Of a stretch of 64,000 nt of DNA, positions 34,868 through 46,929 are shown piece by piece. Positions within the stretch are counted from its first letter, which is position 1; each line of letters begins with the position of its first letter. The notes beneath the pieces were generated by a model, which saw only the letters and a list, made by a program, of their open reading frames with translations, had not been told where the DNA came from and did no database searches. Source of the stretch: Ailanthus altissimus. Lineage: Eukaryota > Streptophyta > Magnoliopsida > Sapindales > Simaroubaceae. The position numbers were made by a program, and so were the translations under genes. Location of the stretch: assembly GCA_946807835.1 (NCBI GenBank), contig OX327696.1:5840501-5904500 (forward strand), in the 5' to 3' direction.

Positions 34868-37779
34868 AAAATAATGAACTATGTCAACGTAGGTGGTTTT
34901 ATTTGCGGACTGAAAACACGTGCCTGTCATGCGCCCCACATGAATGAAACACAGCTCAATGCTCAAAATCTGCTTTAACCTTTTACTTATTTTCTCCCTT
35001 CAATTAAAATTCTGCTTTCAAATTTTTCTCCATTTTCTGCTTCTTAATCTTCTTCTTCCCTTTTTTCTCCTAAAAAAAATAAGGAAAAAGAATCTTCCCT
35101 CTTCTACAAAGTTGGTGAAAATGGATGCAAGAGATGATGGACGCATTAGAACTGTTCAGCTCTGATAATTTCATTACTGAAGAAGCCTTCATCTTGCTTC
35201 CATTGCAAGTCTACAAATCTCTGAAGAGCTTATGAGGTAATTGACCTATCTCTCCCACACGTGCGCATGCAAACACAAAATGGAACACGTGTGCGCATAT
35301 ATATGCATAGTATGTTTTTTCGTTACGAGAACAGCATAATCATTTATTTTAAATAAGATAAATTATTTTAAATAGTATCTCAAATTTTTTAATTTTAAAT
35401 TAATATATTTAATAATTATTTTATTATTAAGTAGTGAAATAGTATAACTTTCAAAATTACTTATTTTATTATCTAATAATTACTTAACATATTAAAATAA
35501 AAAATTTATAATATCATTTAAGAACATTTTTCATCCAATAAAAATGACAATATTCTTATATTGGATGTTGATATCATTTATTCATTTTTTTTATTGAGTG
35601 CTAAAATAATAAAACTTCTAAAATTTATTCATTTCATCACCCAAACGAGCCTAATAATGTTCATCAAATAGAAGAATATTTTGTCAGCTTTAAATTTTTT
35701 TCTAGGGAGTTTGTCACTTATTCTCTATATATTTTTTTTCAACTACTCAAAATTTCTATGATGTTTAAAAAAGCTAAAAAATCTCTAAAGTTACAATGAT
35801 TCCGTCAAATCTTAACTTTTTTAGTAAATCTACTATTATAACCTCAAAACATAAGTGATGTAAAAAATGACACCATATTTAATATTTTATAAAGTCATCA
35901 TTTATTAAACAACTAATAAATAAAAATCTTCATTTTTTAAAATAAAAATTTGTATACATTTATATTTTTAAAAGATTCATTATAAAAAAAAGTAAACAAG
36001 TCATTAAGTTGTTTTATAATATTTAATGAATAATACCAAGAAACTAGTGATGATGAAAAATATTAATTCATGGTAATTACATATATAAAAGAAAACTATG
36101 TAGATGATGAATTCTTTCTTATTTTAGAATTGTGAAATCTAGAGTTGAAAATCATTCATGAAATATTATCAAATAAATTTTATGAATGATTAACTTTTTT
36201 TATAATGAATTTGTTTTAATAAATATCTTAATTTAATAAATAATAACCTTGTAAAATACTCAATATGGTGCTACTTATTATATCGAGGGTAAAATAATAA
36301 ATTTACTAGAAAATTAGAATTTAAAGGAAATGTAATAATGATAAGGAGATTTTTGGATATTTTTAAACATTATAGATATTTTTGATAATTGAGATAAAAT
36401 ACTTTTTTGTGGCAAACATTATAGGATAGCCTAGTGATGGCTTACTAGGCGGCCTTGATGAGAGCTCACATGGTGGGTTTGGTCTTTGGTCCTTAGATCT
36501 TTGATTCTCAATTCTTAGGATCTTGGTTCTCAATACTCAAGTCCTCAGTTTTTAATTCTTGGTCTATGGTCCTCGATTCTTAGTCGTTGATTTTATAGAA
36601 GGTTATAACGAATTACATAAAACATACATTCTACTTGGGGCCTATCTTCCGAAGTTTGAAAATATTCTGGTCAGAACCAAATTTTTTAAAATTAAGAGAG
36701 ATTTGAGTGAGAAAATCTTGATTAAAACCTAGTTACATCTTTCTCTCTCGCGTCGCTGCTTTTCTTTTCTGCCTAACCTTTCAACCACTGTTGACTACCA
36801 CGAGGAGATTGCCAGTCGCTTGAAGGATGCCAACCACCTCACAACTTGACAATGTTGTTCCTCACCGCTTGATGCTTCGACAAGCCATCTGCTTGTGGAA
36901 TGTGCTGCTTTACCTTTCACTCCTTGCTCGGCGCCGCTAAAGATTGAGGTTTTGGCTTGACAGACCGGCTGGAAGCCGCCTAAGTCAAGCACGTACACAC
37001 TGCCACTTGCCATCGCCAATCTTGCTGGAAAATAGTCATTCTTAAAAATTCATTTTTTTCCCTTCAATTAATTGAACTCTATAGCTTTTGCTTTTCGTTG
37101 AGTTTCCACAGATGGTCAAATTGCTGATCTCAAATTTTGTGAGATTTCAAGGTTTATGAGTTGAATTTGTATTTTTTAAGAATGGTGATTCGGATTAATA
37201 AAAATAATCATAAAAATGCAATAAGATAAAAAATTATAATATTTTAATTTAATGTGAGTCTACATCTATTTTACCGAATTTGATAAGTTCATTTATATTT
37301 AACTATTAAATAATATATTTATAATAAAATTATCAAAATCATAACCCTTAAAAAGATACAAGAGAGTTAATGAAAGAAGAAAAAAATGGGGCTCTTTACT
37401 GAAGAATCTAGGGATGTGCATATTTATCAATTTGGGAGGGATTTAGCTTCTCTCTTGTTCCAGTGTTTTTTTATTCCCACCCAACCTGGTCTTGTCCCTC
37501 CCTTTTTATTATTCTGCTTTTTTTTTTTTTATAGGTATTGTTATACTTAATTATAGAGTTTTTTAGGATTTAGAATATATCACTTTCTTGATTAGGATTC
37601 ATCATGATTAAGATTAGAATATATCACTTTCCTAATTAGAATATATTCTAAAAGGAATCCTAATCCTTTTATGATATATTATTGGAAAGAAATTCAGGGG
37701 GTACTAATGCATATCTTCATTTTTTCTTCTGTTAAATTAATTTATTATACTTTTGTGTACTTCCTTAGTTGTATTCTCA
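34868..37779. other. Spacer, no gene supported
   Basis: AT-rich, with several weakly palindromic stretches (35340-35500) that could be old miniature elements. A 38-codon frame from 35124 to 35236 begins Met-Gln-Glu-Met-Met-Asp and is flanked by pyrimidine-rich DNA, but no family is recognised. A C/T-rich block with repeated CTTGGTCCTC-like words lies at 36480-36590, and a GC-rich patch at 36730-37030 whose open frame (36795-37019, minus) looks fortuitous. Confidence 0.5.
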
Positions 37780-38024
37780 ACAAAATTTTCGCCCGTGCAA
37801 GAAAATTGGTTTGCATAAGATGGCCAACTTCATCTCTTAACAATGTCATCAAATTCCCTTTCATATACAATAATTGCACCATTCCTTTCACACGAAGCAG
37901 GCTTCTCCTACACACAGTTTTTGTCATCTTCACAACTGCAATTGCCATGATAATCCCATTCTTCAATGCGATTCTTGGCCTTCTCGGATCCATTTCTTTC
38001 TGGCCGATAGTTTCTTTTTTTTTT
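37780..38024 (+). pseudogene. Amino-acid permease (AAP-type) fragment
   Basis: About 80 codons match the later part of plant amino-acid permeases of the AAAP family, which are proton-coupled plasma-membrane importers. They begin with a Phe-Ala...Arg-Trp-Pro segment (loop before the late membrane helices), then Arg-Leu-Leu..., then Ala-Met-Ile-Ile-Pro-Phe-Phe-Asn-Ala-Ile-Leu-Gly-Leu-Leu-Gly followed by Ser-Ile-x-Phe-Trp-Pro. The last block is the family's signature around two membrane spans. Similarity fades after Phe-Trp-Pro, where the family continues Leu-Thr-Val-Tyr-Phe-Pro and this copy runs into poly-T. With no start, no first eight or so helices and no downstream exon, it is a captured or relic piece. 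Confidence 0.65.
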
Positions 38025-38927
38025 AATCTTTAATCTTTTATTTTTTATTTTATTTTTTTAATATATTTAATTATTTTATAATTTTTTTATTAAAATATAT
38101 AAAGTAAATCAACAAAATTAGTCATATTTTTTCAAGACAACATAACATTATGCAAATAATTGATTGGAAAATGAAAAGTTTTATATTATTTTTATTCAAC
38201 CATCTGTGCTAATAATTTATTAAAAAATGTAAATATAGTGTGAATAAGGTAAAATTAAAGGACTTGTATGAACTTCCGATTAAAAATTCCATATTTCATG
38301 ATCCGCTATTTTTCGGGTATAATTAAGGGTTCTATTTAGGGGGTGGCAATAGGGTATATTGGGGCGGAACCATAATCCCCACCTCCATATAATTTGAATG
38401 GTATGAAAATCTTCGTATTTAATATATATATATAATTTAAGTTTGAGATAGGAGATCTCCAAATAGGGATAGGAATCCTTATGAGTATTCTATACTCAAA
38501 TAATTTTTAAATTTTTTTTTAAATACTCTTTGATTTGTATTAATTTCATTATAAAATAATTTTTTAACTTGTATAATCATAATATATACAAAACATTTGT
38601 AAACAGTACATAAAAATATAAATTAAATTGAGTCTCCAAGTCTTTAATTATTAATATTAAAAATTAATGACATGAATTAAAATTTAAAAATCGCAAAAAT
38701 TAATATTATTTTTAATTTTGGCATCTAAATCATCATGCTCCATTTGTAATTCAAACATCAAGTCTCTATTAAGATTCATCGCAAACCTATAACGCAAAAT
38801 AAAAAATAAAATTAAGTTAAATGAGTGATAACTAAGAAATTAAGAATGATAATAAAATCATTTACCTCTTTTGGCACTTTTGTCAAACACTCAACTTTTA
38901 CTTCTTTTTTTTTTTTTTGTATTCTAT
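38025..38927. other. AT-rich spacer with hAT-like end scraps
   Basis: No gene. TAGGGGGTGGCAATAGGG at 38336-38353 resembles the terminal sequence of hAT miniature elements, but the matching other end was not found. Similar single ends (TAGGGATGTGCA at 37411) lie nearby. Confidence 0.4.
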
Positions 38928-39140
38928 CACTATAAAAAAAAAGGTTTTAGTGATAGAAATATACCGCTATCGAAGTTTTGTGATATAATCTATCATGAAT
39001 TTTATTCTATCAATAATTCGTGATAGATTTTGTTACAATTAGAAATTGTAATTTTCTATCAAATTCTTATGATAATTTTGATTACAAATTTATGATAGAA
39101 AGTTTAAGAAAATAATTTTAAAAAATTAGTAATTGATAGT
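38928..39140 (+). repeat. CACTA-type left terminal and subterminal repeats
   Basis: Terminal CACTA followed by about 200 bp rich in TGATAGA / TCTATCA words in both orientations. Confidence 0.7.
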
Positions 39141-40129
39141 GAAAGGACCAATGAATCATATATATCTCTACATTGGTATGATATTATCAACTTTGAGTCT
39201 AGTCCCAGGTGAATTTGATCTTAGACTTTATCCCAAAATGTCTTATACCAATAGAGATATTATTCATACCCTATGTAATCATAATCTTCTCCATTTGTGA
39301 CCAATATGAGACATTATTTGCATTTCTAATGATTAGTATCAAAGTCATTTTGTTAGAATTTGGTAATTCAAAATTGTGTTTGAGTATGATTTTGAGTTAG
39401 AGATCAGTGAGGAGTCAAAATGATGTCGAGAACGCATTAAACAAACAAGATAGGGTTGAAAACAAAAAGACAGAAGTGAGGAGGGGCTTGAAGTGTGAAG
39501 AAATGGCGAGGCCATATTGCATCTGTGCCTAGATGCCAAAACTTGGGTACAAGTGGCCCCTAGGCGCAAACTTACAAGAAGTTTCCTAAATTGAATAGTA
39601 TTGCATCTAAAAGTTAGTTGTCAAACTCATACAATGTGTAAACTCTTATTTTAACTAGAAATATAATTTTTAGGGACTTTTTGAAGTATATATAAACCCA
39701 TATAATCTTTTAAAATAATCAAGCATTTAAGATGTAAACATAAGAGAGAATATAGAACTAGAGAAGCATTAAAGAGCTAAGTGCACGAGAGAGGACTACA
39801 ACGAGATCATTTGAGTGATGAGTACATAAGAGAGTAATGATAGATAGAGGTGGGAAAACGAGACTAGGTCAGGTTTGAGACAGGACCTGACCAGTCCCAT
39901 GTCTCGTTCGGGACAGAGATATCTATCCCAAACGGGCCCCAACCGGGACATGGGCAATTTTTGCCCATTTTTATAATTTGGTCCATTTTCATAATTTTGC
40001 CCAAACATTTTAGACTAATTGCTACAAATTTTTATTTTTAACATAAAATTTAGTTTTTTATTTTTTAAGACTTTATTAAATTTTATTATTAATTTAATTT
40101 CTTATTATTAATATAATTATTGATTTTAA

Positions 40130-40800
40130 TTATAATAGAATTTTAATTTTGAATTACGTTAAATGTTATAATTTCAACTTCAAATACTTTAAATGTTTTA
40201 ATTTTAATTTCAATTGAAATTAAATAATATAATTTCATTTTTAGTTACTTTAAATAATATAAATAGAATTTCAATTACGTTAAATGTTATAATTCTGAAT
40301 CTAATTTTAATTTCAATTATGTTAAATGTTATAATTCTGAATCTAATTTTAATTTCAATTATAATAAATGTTATAATTCTAATTCTAATTTCTATTATGT
40401 TAAATCATAAATGTTGTAATTCTGATTCGGCAAATCCAATTTCAATTGCAATTTTAAATATGTTAAGTATTATAATTCCAATTCTATTTTCAATTCTAAT
40501 TACGTTAAATATTATAATTCTAAATCCAATTTTAATTTTCGCTACATTAAATGTTATATAATTTAGATTTTAATTTCTAGTACGTTAAATAATAAATGTT
40601 GTAATTTCAATTCGGTGAATCTAATTTCAATTTAATTTATGTTAAATATTATAATTTCAATTCCAATTCCAATTTCAATTCCAATTTTAATTACGTTAAA
40701 TATTATAATTCTAAGTCTAATTTTAATTTCAACTATGTTAAATGTTATAATTTCTATTCTAATTTCTGTCATGCTAAATGTTATAATCTAATTTTAATTA
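40130..40800. repeat. Degenerate minisatellite in the decayed hAT
   Basis: About a dozen imperfect copies of a 42-46 bp unit with TTAAATGTTATAATTC and TTTCAATTA words. The open frame 40214-40561 merely translates this repeat. Confidence 0.75.
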
Positions 40801-41639
40801 CATTAACTTGAGTGGTTAGTTCATTTTCATTTAACTTGGGTAACAAATTATATCATTCAATGCGTTAGCCATTAGCCATTAACCATTAATTAATACAATA
40901 TTAACCAAAACAATATTTTTTTTAACACTTAAAATAATGAAATCATAATAAATGAATAATAAAATATTAAGTGATTTACATTTAAAAAATTTCAACAGAA
41001 CGTCCCTTAGAATTTGGACATTTGCATAAATATATACTTGCACAAAATTATAACACTCTAATATAAAATATCATTTTACCAAACACCAAATAACCATAAT
41101 GCCATTAGCAATGGCCCATTGCCAATCAAAAGGTCCAAAATAAACTAATATTTTAATAACTAAAATCTAAATATATGAATAAACCAACATATTCACAAAA
41201 TAAAAACAAAGTACAACATTTAGGTAATAAATATATGAAGTCCAAAAGGCAATTGCTAAAATGGTAACTAAATTAAGTCCAAAAAATAATTGTGGTAATT
41301 GTCATAAAAATATCTTCGAAATTTGGATTCTTCATTAATCTGCTAGACAAAAGTATAATAAAAATTAAATATTACAATATAAAACTTAATTATTCATATT
41401 TATTAATTTAATTGAACTATTGAAGAATTACCTTCAAATTGAATTGCTCACAAATAACATAAGTAACCTCTTGGTGATTATTGCGGTGGAGGAGACGTTT
41501 GCATCATAATTTGTGCAAAGTCTACATGAAAGATAATAATTTTTGCATAGTTTTTAAAAACACAAGAGATTAGGAAATATTAGTGAACAAAATCAAATGA
41601 AGAAATAATAAAATAGTAGAATAATAATTTTTTTACCTG

Positions 41640-43450
41640 CTTTAACTTTGTCATAAAATTCAACATCTTCAAAAAATTCTTTTTTTTTTGCTCTATCCAA
41701 CAATAGTGAAGCTCGTATCTAATTTTGTGTGCATATCAAACTCTTAACCATTTTTTGAGTCAACAAACTCTAAAATGAATCAAGAATAAGTTCTCTAATA
41801 CTAAAAGCTGATTCAGAGGGCATAGTAGATGCTTGAATAGCAAGTATATCTTTAACTATCTGTGCCGACACTAGATACCTCGAAGAATTCACCTTCCACC
41901 AATTCAAATTATCAAAAAGTTAATTTTTAGGATTCTCAACTTTCTTCATCAAGTATCATCCACTTCATTGATTCAACCAAATCCATTTTGACATCTACAC
42001 ACCCTACGAATTTTCTCAAGGGTTATCATCCTCTACATCAAGTTGTATCCCTTTTAAATATAAACTTAATGGACCGAATTATTATGACTATGACATATAC
42101 ATATTAGTGCTACTCCCAGCTCTACTGCTACACCCACTAATACTATCAACACTGCTATTTTGTCCACTAACCATTCTACCATGCCATGTATTATAGGCCT
42201 CGTAAAGCTATATAGTATTTTTTTACTTATTCTCTTCATGTCTTCGACTCTGGCGCTATCATCACCATATAAAATTCAAAAACAAAATTTAGTAAACTTC
42301 AACTTACATCATGGATTAGGCACAGTAGCAAGTATCAATAATTTATTGATTTTCTCCATAGATTTCCATAGATTTCCAATACTTGTTATATTTTCTCCAT
42401 AGATCTTGCTAGCCATAACACACAAAGAGATATCCTTACTTCGAATTAATTTAGCTAAGTTGGAATTAAACTTGCAAATCTTACTGAAACAGATATTAGA
42501 TGTCATTGTTAATGAAACACTAAATTTTAACATGACATCATAAAAAGTTGTTACACACTTCACAAACCATTCAACATTCTCCTAATTCTCACTTATTAGT
42601 GGCCCATATATTCAATTTCCATTTTCATCCTTAACAAAGTAACTCTCATATAACACGTCCTCTTTTGCCATTCAATCAAAAATGCCTTTACAAATTTTAA
42701 TGTAATTGCCAACATTACATTTGTGGAATTTCACCTTATTGGAAAATCTAACGCCACACTCCCTTTATAATTAATTTTCTCTTTTTGCATAAAACTTTTA
42801 AAATCTTAAACTCTTGCTGCAAAGGATCTCACATATTTCATAGTATTACGTATACAAATAATGTTCTCATAAATTTTTTTTAACCTATCAGTTACAATCA
42901 GATTCAAAATGTGCGCACAACAACAAACATACATAAACTCATAATTCAATACTAGTGCATCATCTTTCCAACTCATCAGTCTCTTTTAAAAAGAATTGAC
43001 AGCAATGTCATTCACATTTGCATTATCAAGTATAATAGTAAACACTTTGTCTATACCCCAATCCTATATGCAAGATTCAAGTTGCTTGCCGATTGCATCC
43101 TCTTTATGGGATGAAATAGGAGAGAAACTTAAAATTCTTCTATGAAACTTTCAATCTCAATCTATGAAGTGGGCAGTAACAACTCTATAGCTTTGATTAT
43201 ACATGAAACTCCAAAGGTTAGTTATCAAGCTCACTTGTTGCTTAGTTTCACTAAATAATTAACATCACTCTCCTCAGCAAATAATTGTACTATATCTCTG
43301 GTTATAGTTCTCGTGATGGAACATCAAATAGAGGACATGTTACACTGCAAAAATATCGATACCCATCATTCTCTATAAAACTGAATGGTAATTCATCAAT
43401 AACTACCATTTTTGCAACTGCATCTCGACATTATAGTTCTTAAACTGTCA
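41640..43450 (-). pseudogene. hAT transposase relic
   Basis: It is collinear with the transposase at 48352-50116: the block at 41740-41820 matches 48480-48555 (the C-terminal hAT dimerisation region), and the block ending at about 43440 matches that ending at about 50140. Frames are broken throughout by stops and indels. The BED zinc-finger end is missing. Confidence 0.8.
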
Positions 43451-44459
43451 AAGTAATATAAAAAAAACCCTAAGTATGAAATTAATATCAATATTTTTAA
43501 TATTGCATAAAATATCTAATATTTGATGTATGTCTCACTCCAAATTAACTTAAGATCACATTATTACAATTTACAAATTCAAAAATCCAAAATAACAAAT
43601 AATTAAAGAATAAACTGTCAACTAGCTAGTCCACCACACCTTGCAACACCATAGCAATGATCACGGTTAAAGATGAGGTAGCAACGGTGATCAATGGCGA
43701 CGAGCAAATAATGATCGGTAGAGATGGCGAGTGAGAGTGCAAACGGCATAGACAACATGATAACAATGGCCAACGACGGCATCAATAACCAACGACGTGA
43801 CAGCAATGGCTAATTACATGATAACAATGATCAATGCTTGAGAACATGATGGATGATTGTTTTGTTTTTCAATGCGCAGTGCAATAGGCACTAAGGGCAG
43901 AAAATGCAGGATAACAAAAGAGAAAAGAAACACTGGTTTTGTTTTTTGTTTTGTCTTTTTTTCTTTAAACTTAACTAAACGGCGCATTTTTCATTTTTTT
44001 CTTTAAAAAAAGGTCTAATTTGGGAAATTTCTCGGACCGAACTAGGTCCCATCTTAGTATGACAGAGACATTTGGATCTTCTATTTCGGCATCTAATTTT
44101 GACCGAACTTGGGATCTGTCCCATCTTGAACCAATGTTTTAGGGCTGAACGGGTTAAGTTCGGGGTAAATGCCCACTCCAATTGATAGATTATCCTTTGA
44201 TTAATATTTTTTTGTAAGATCTGAGTGGTTTAAGAGAGTTCTTTGTGAACTTGAAGTTCTTGTGAAATGTTAATAAAACAAACTAGATTTTTTATCGTCG
44301 TGGATGTAGATGTTTATTGCCGAACAATGTATATCTTGTGTCTTGTATTGATTGTTTTTTATCTCTATTATGTGATATTTTATTTTCTTGGTTACTTGTC
44401 AGTGAATCTATTGCATGGGCTTAAAGTTTTTTAAAATGTATGCTAAAAATCTTAACAAG

Positions 44460-44472
44460 TGGTATCAAAGTC
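44460..44472 (+). promoter_or_regulatory. Primer-binding site of the Copia remnant
   Basis: TGGTATCAAAGTC, two bases after the CA end of the left LTR. Confidence 0.8.
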
Positions 44473-45072
44473 AAGGTTGTTTAGAACATTATTTGTTTGA
44501 GAAGCATTAGTTACTTGATCATGGTGACTCACAAGTATAAAGGATGAAGAAGTTCAATAGGCATGATGCTTATCTAAAAGAGGTAAAGGTGATGGCATTA
44601 CTAGTAAGTTTAGGCTTAGAGACAACCCTTGAAGAGACTCAAGCCATAACAAGTAATGAAGAAGCCTGCATCATTAAGTTCTAAGTCAGATTAAGGAATC
44701 ATTCAAATTGATTGCAAAAGAATTGGTAAAAAGATTAGAGCCTAGTAGTGCAGTGGTATAGACTACACGAGGAAGGGTTGATAATAGAGACAAAAGAAGA
44801 AGAGTAGTCAAGATTAAAGGATGGATTCAAGAAGTTCTTTGGTCACAAGAAAGAATACCTTTGGTAAAGGATTCTCTGGAGAAAAAGACCAAGATGAAAG
44901 AAAAAAAGGGTGAAGTTGCAATAATCTATAAGAATGACTAGCAAATTGTAAAAACCATGATAGTTTTTGCATGAACATATACATGGTGAGTGAATACTTA
45001 ATTCTAGGGTATAGTTTCCATATGAGTCCTTGAAGATCTTTATTTACCAATTATATCTAATAAGGGTGGTAA

Positions 45073-45713
45073 AGTGTTAATAGGCTTCAATGCCTCGGCC
45101 TAAACTTATAGCAAGTTTCTCAATTTGAGTTGTATTGCATCCCAAAGTTAATTTTTCAAGTCCTTACAACATGTAGACTCTTATTCAAACTAGAAATAGG
45201 GTTCTAAGGACTTTGTGAAGCCTATATAAGCCCTTATAACCCTTTATAATAATCAAGCATCAAATATATAATATAAGAGAGAATAGAGAGTTAAACAGAC
45301 ACTAAAGTGTTAAGTATGCAATAGAGTGCTACTATGAGATCTCTTGAGTGCTGAGTGTGCAAGAGAGTGATGATATACCCTTTGAGAGAGAGCTCTGGCT
45401 ATTTGTTGTATTCATTAATTAATTTCTTATTGTAATACTTGAGTGATCTAAGAGATTTGAGAGATCTAGGAGATTTAAATGATCTGAGATTTCTTTGTGA
45501 ACAAGGAGTTCTGTGTGAACTGTTAATAAAAGAAGTTAGATCTTTGATCTGTTATAGATATTAGCGTTTATCGTCAAACCACGTATATCTTTGTGCTTGT
45601 AGTAAATGTTTCTTTATCTCTATTGTGTGATATTTTATTTTCTTGATTACTTGTGAGTAAAATATTTCATAAACCATTTAAAGGCTTTTAGAATGCACAT
45701 TAAAAACCCTAAA
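45073..45713 (+). repeat. Right LTR of the Copia remnant, 5'-truncated
   Basis: Collinear with the left LTR from its CCTAAACTTATAGCAAG block (matching about 39565) to the end, including the GTGATATTTTATTTTCTTG block that also occurs at 44371-44389 in the left LTR. The last dinucleotide has mutated from CA to AA. Confidence 0.75.
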
Positions 45714-46304
45714 AAATAGTTTATAATATTATTTAATAATTTTAAAAAAATAATGTGAAAATTAGTATAAAACAAAAAGATGTCATTTTTGTTTTTGTTT
45801 TTATATATAACATATGAAACCATTTTGTAGTGCTCCATTTATACATGTCCCAAATTTGTTAACACGCTTCCCTCTCATCTCAAAACTCAAGACTACAAAC
45901 ATACAACTTAAAACAAACCAAGACAAATAAAATCAAAATTTGTAAATCCCTAAATTACTTCCATCCCGTAGCAGCCCCACTTTTTAGCCACGCTACTGCC
46001 CAACCGCCTCTAAACCCCAGAAAGCCACCGCCACCACAACCATCTTCTATATTGCAAATACGTTACTAGATGAAGAAGCGATAATCAAATACAACACTCT
46101 CCCACACCTTAACTCACCTCTACAACTCGACGGCAACATCAATAGCGGTAGCGAATATGTCACCATATGATCCCGAACGGATACTTGACATGTCCCCCCA
46201 TTTCCAGGCCTATCATAAAGGAAACTAAACCCAAGATTTGCCTTATCGGGCACCAAACACGAGCTATGAGCAAATAGAATTCTTTCAAGAGTATCAATAC
46301 CGTT
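45714..46304. other. Unassigned spacer between two insertions
   Basis: Remaining sequence of the host element. A 92-codon minus-strand frame (46047-46325) is moderately GC-rich and codon-like but matches no family I recognise, and its start lies inside the hAT terminus. It may be another captured fragment. Confidence 0.4.
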
Positions 46305-46496
46305 GCATGAATTAGGGGTGGGCATTTTTGGGTTCTGGAATTCCCGAACCCGATTGGGATAGAGAAATGTGTCCCGTTAGGGACATATTTTGGGTCAGGA
46401 CAATTCCCAACCCGAATTGGTTCCGGATAGGTCGGGTCAAGTCGGGATTCTCAATTTGTTTTTTAAATTGCTTTGAAATGGTGCCGTTTCAGGTTT

Positions 46497-46760
46497 GGGA
46501 CGGGTCGGTTTGGGACCTTTTGGGTCAGTTTCGGGACGGGATGGTTCAGGACTTTTTGGGTCGGTTTCAGGATGGGATGGTTCGGGACTTTTCGGGTCAG
46601 TTTCGGGATGGGACGGTTCGAGAATTTTTGGGTCGGTTTCGGGACGGGACGGTTTGGGAATTTTCGGGCCAGTTTCGGGATGGGACGGTTCGGGAATCTT
46701 CAGGTCGGGTTTAAATTGGGACAGTTCAGAATGTTTCGGGTCGAATTCAGGATGGGACGG
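46497..46760. repeat. 36-bp minisatellite in the hAT subterminal region
   Basis: Six to seven GC-rich copies of a 36-bp unit built on GGGACGGGTCGGTTTGGGA and TTTTGGGTCAGTTTC. Because 36 is a multiple of three, all frames stay open and give false repetitive proteins at 46328-46848. Confidence 0.9.
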
Positions 46761-46929
46761 GACGGTTCGATTCGGATCGGATCGAAAATTTGTTAATGTT
46801 AAATTCAAATTGAAGTATTCTAAATTTAATAATTATTATAATATTTAACAATTTTGTTAATATTATTATTCTAGATTCCAAATGAATATAAATTATGTGA
46901 AGTAGAAAATAAAAATATTATAATTTGTT

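Larger units (their letters stand above)
39845..44181 (-). mobile_element. Decayed hAT element inside the Copia left LTR
   Basis: 4337 bp. The left end is TAGAGGTGGG and the right end, on the minus strand, TTGGAGTGGG, both decayed forms of the TAGGGGTGGGCA hAT terminus. It is flanked by 8-bp duplications ATGATAGA (39837-39844) and TTGATAGA (44182-44189) with one mismatch; hAT elements make 8-bp duplications. The LTR sequence resumes directly after it. Contents: AT-rich degenerate minisatellite (40130-40800), minus-strand transposase relic (41640-43450) and a GC-rich subterminal stretch (43620-43800). Confidence 0.85.
39351..45713 (+). mobile_element. Copia remnant with two LTRs, interrupted by a hAT element
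   Basis: Left LTR 39351-44457 (about 762 bp of LTR once the hAT and one TSD copy are removed), starting TGTTAGAATTTGG and ending CTTAACA. Then comes a primer site TGGTATCAAAGTC (44460-44472), about 600 bp of gag start, and a right LTR (about 45073-45713) lacking its first 150 bp or so. The gag start near 44547-44680 has the Lys-Phe-Asn-Arg-His and Met-Ala-Leu-Leu-Val blocks of Copia gag but is broken. The rest of gag-pol is deleted. No matching target duplication was seen (CATTT on the left, AATAG on the right). Confidence 0.8.

Noticed and set aside
36795..37019. Minus-strand 74-codon frame in a GC-rich patch
   Set aside because: No recognisable domain; resembles other fortuitous frames in GC-rich transposon leader patches.
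38336..38353. TAGGGGGTGGCAATAGGG as the end of a complete hAT miniature element
   Set aside because: The matching inverted end and an 8-bp duplication were not found.
40214..40561. 115-codon Ile/Asn/Leu-rich frame
   Set aside because: It translates a degenerate AT-rich minisatellite in the decayed hAT.
46328..46848. Long repetitive open frames on both strands (Gly/Arg/Phe-rich or Pro/Glu-rich)
   Set aside because: They translate a 36-bp minisatellite whose length is a multiple of three, so every frame stays open.
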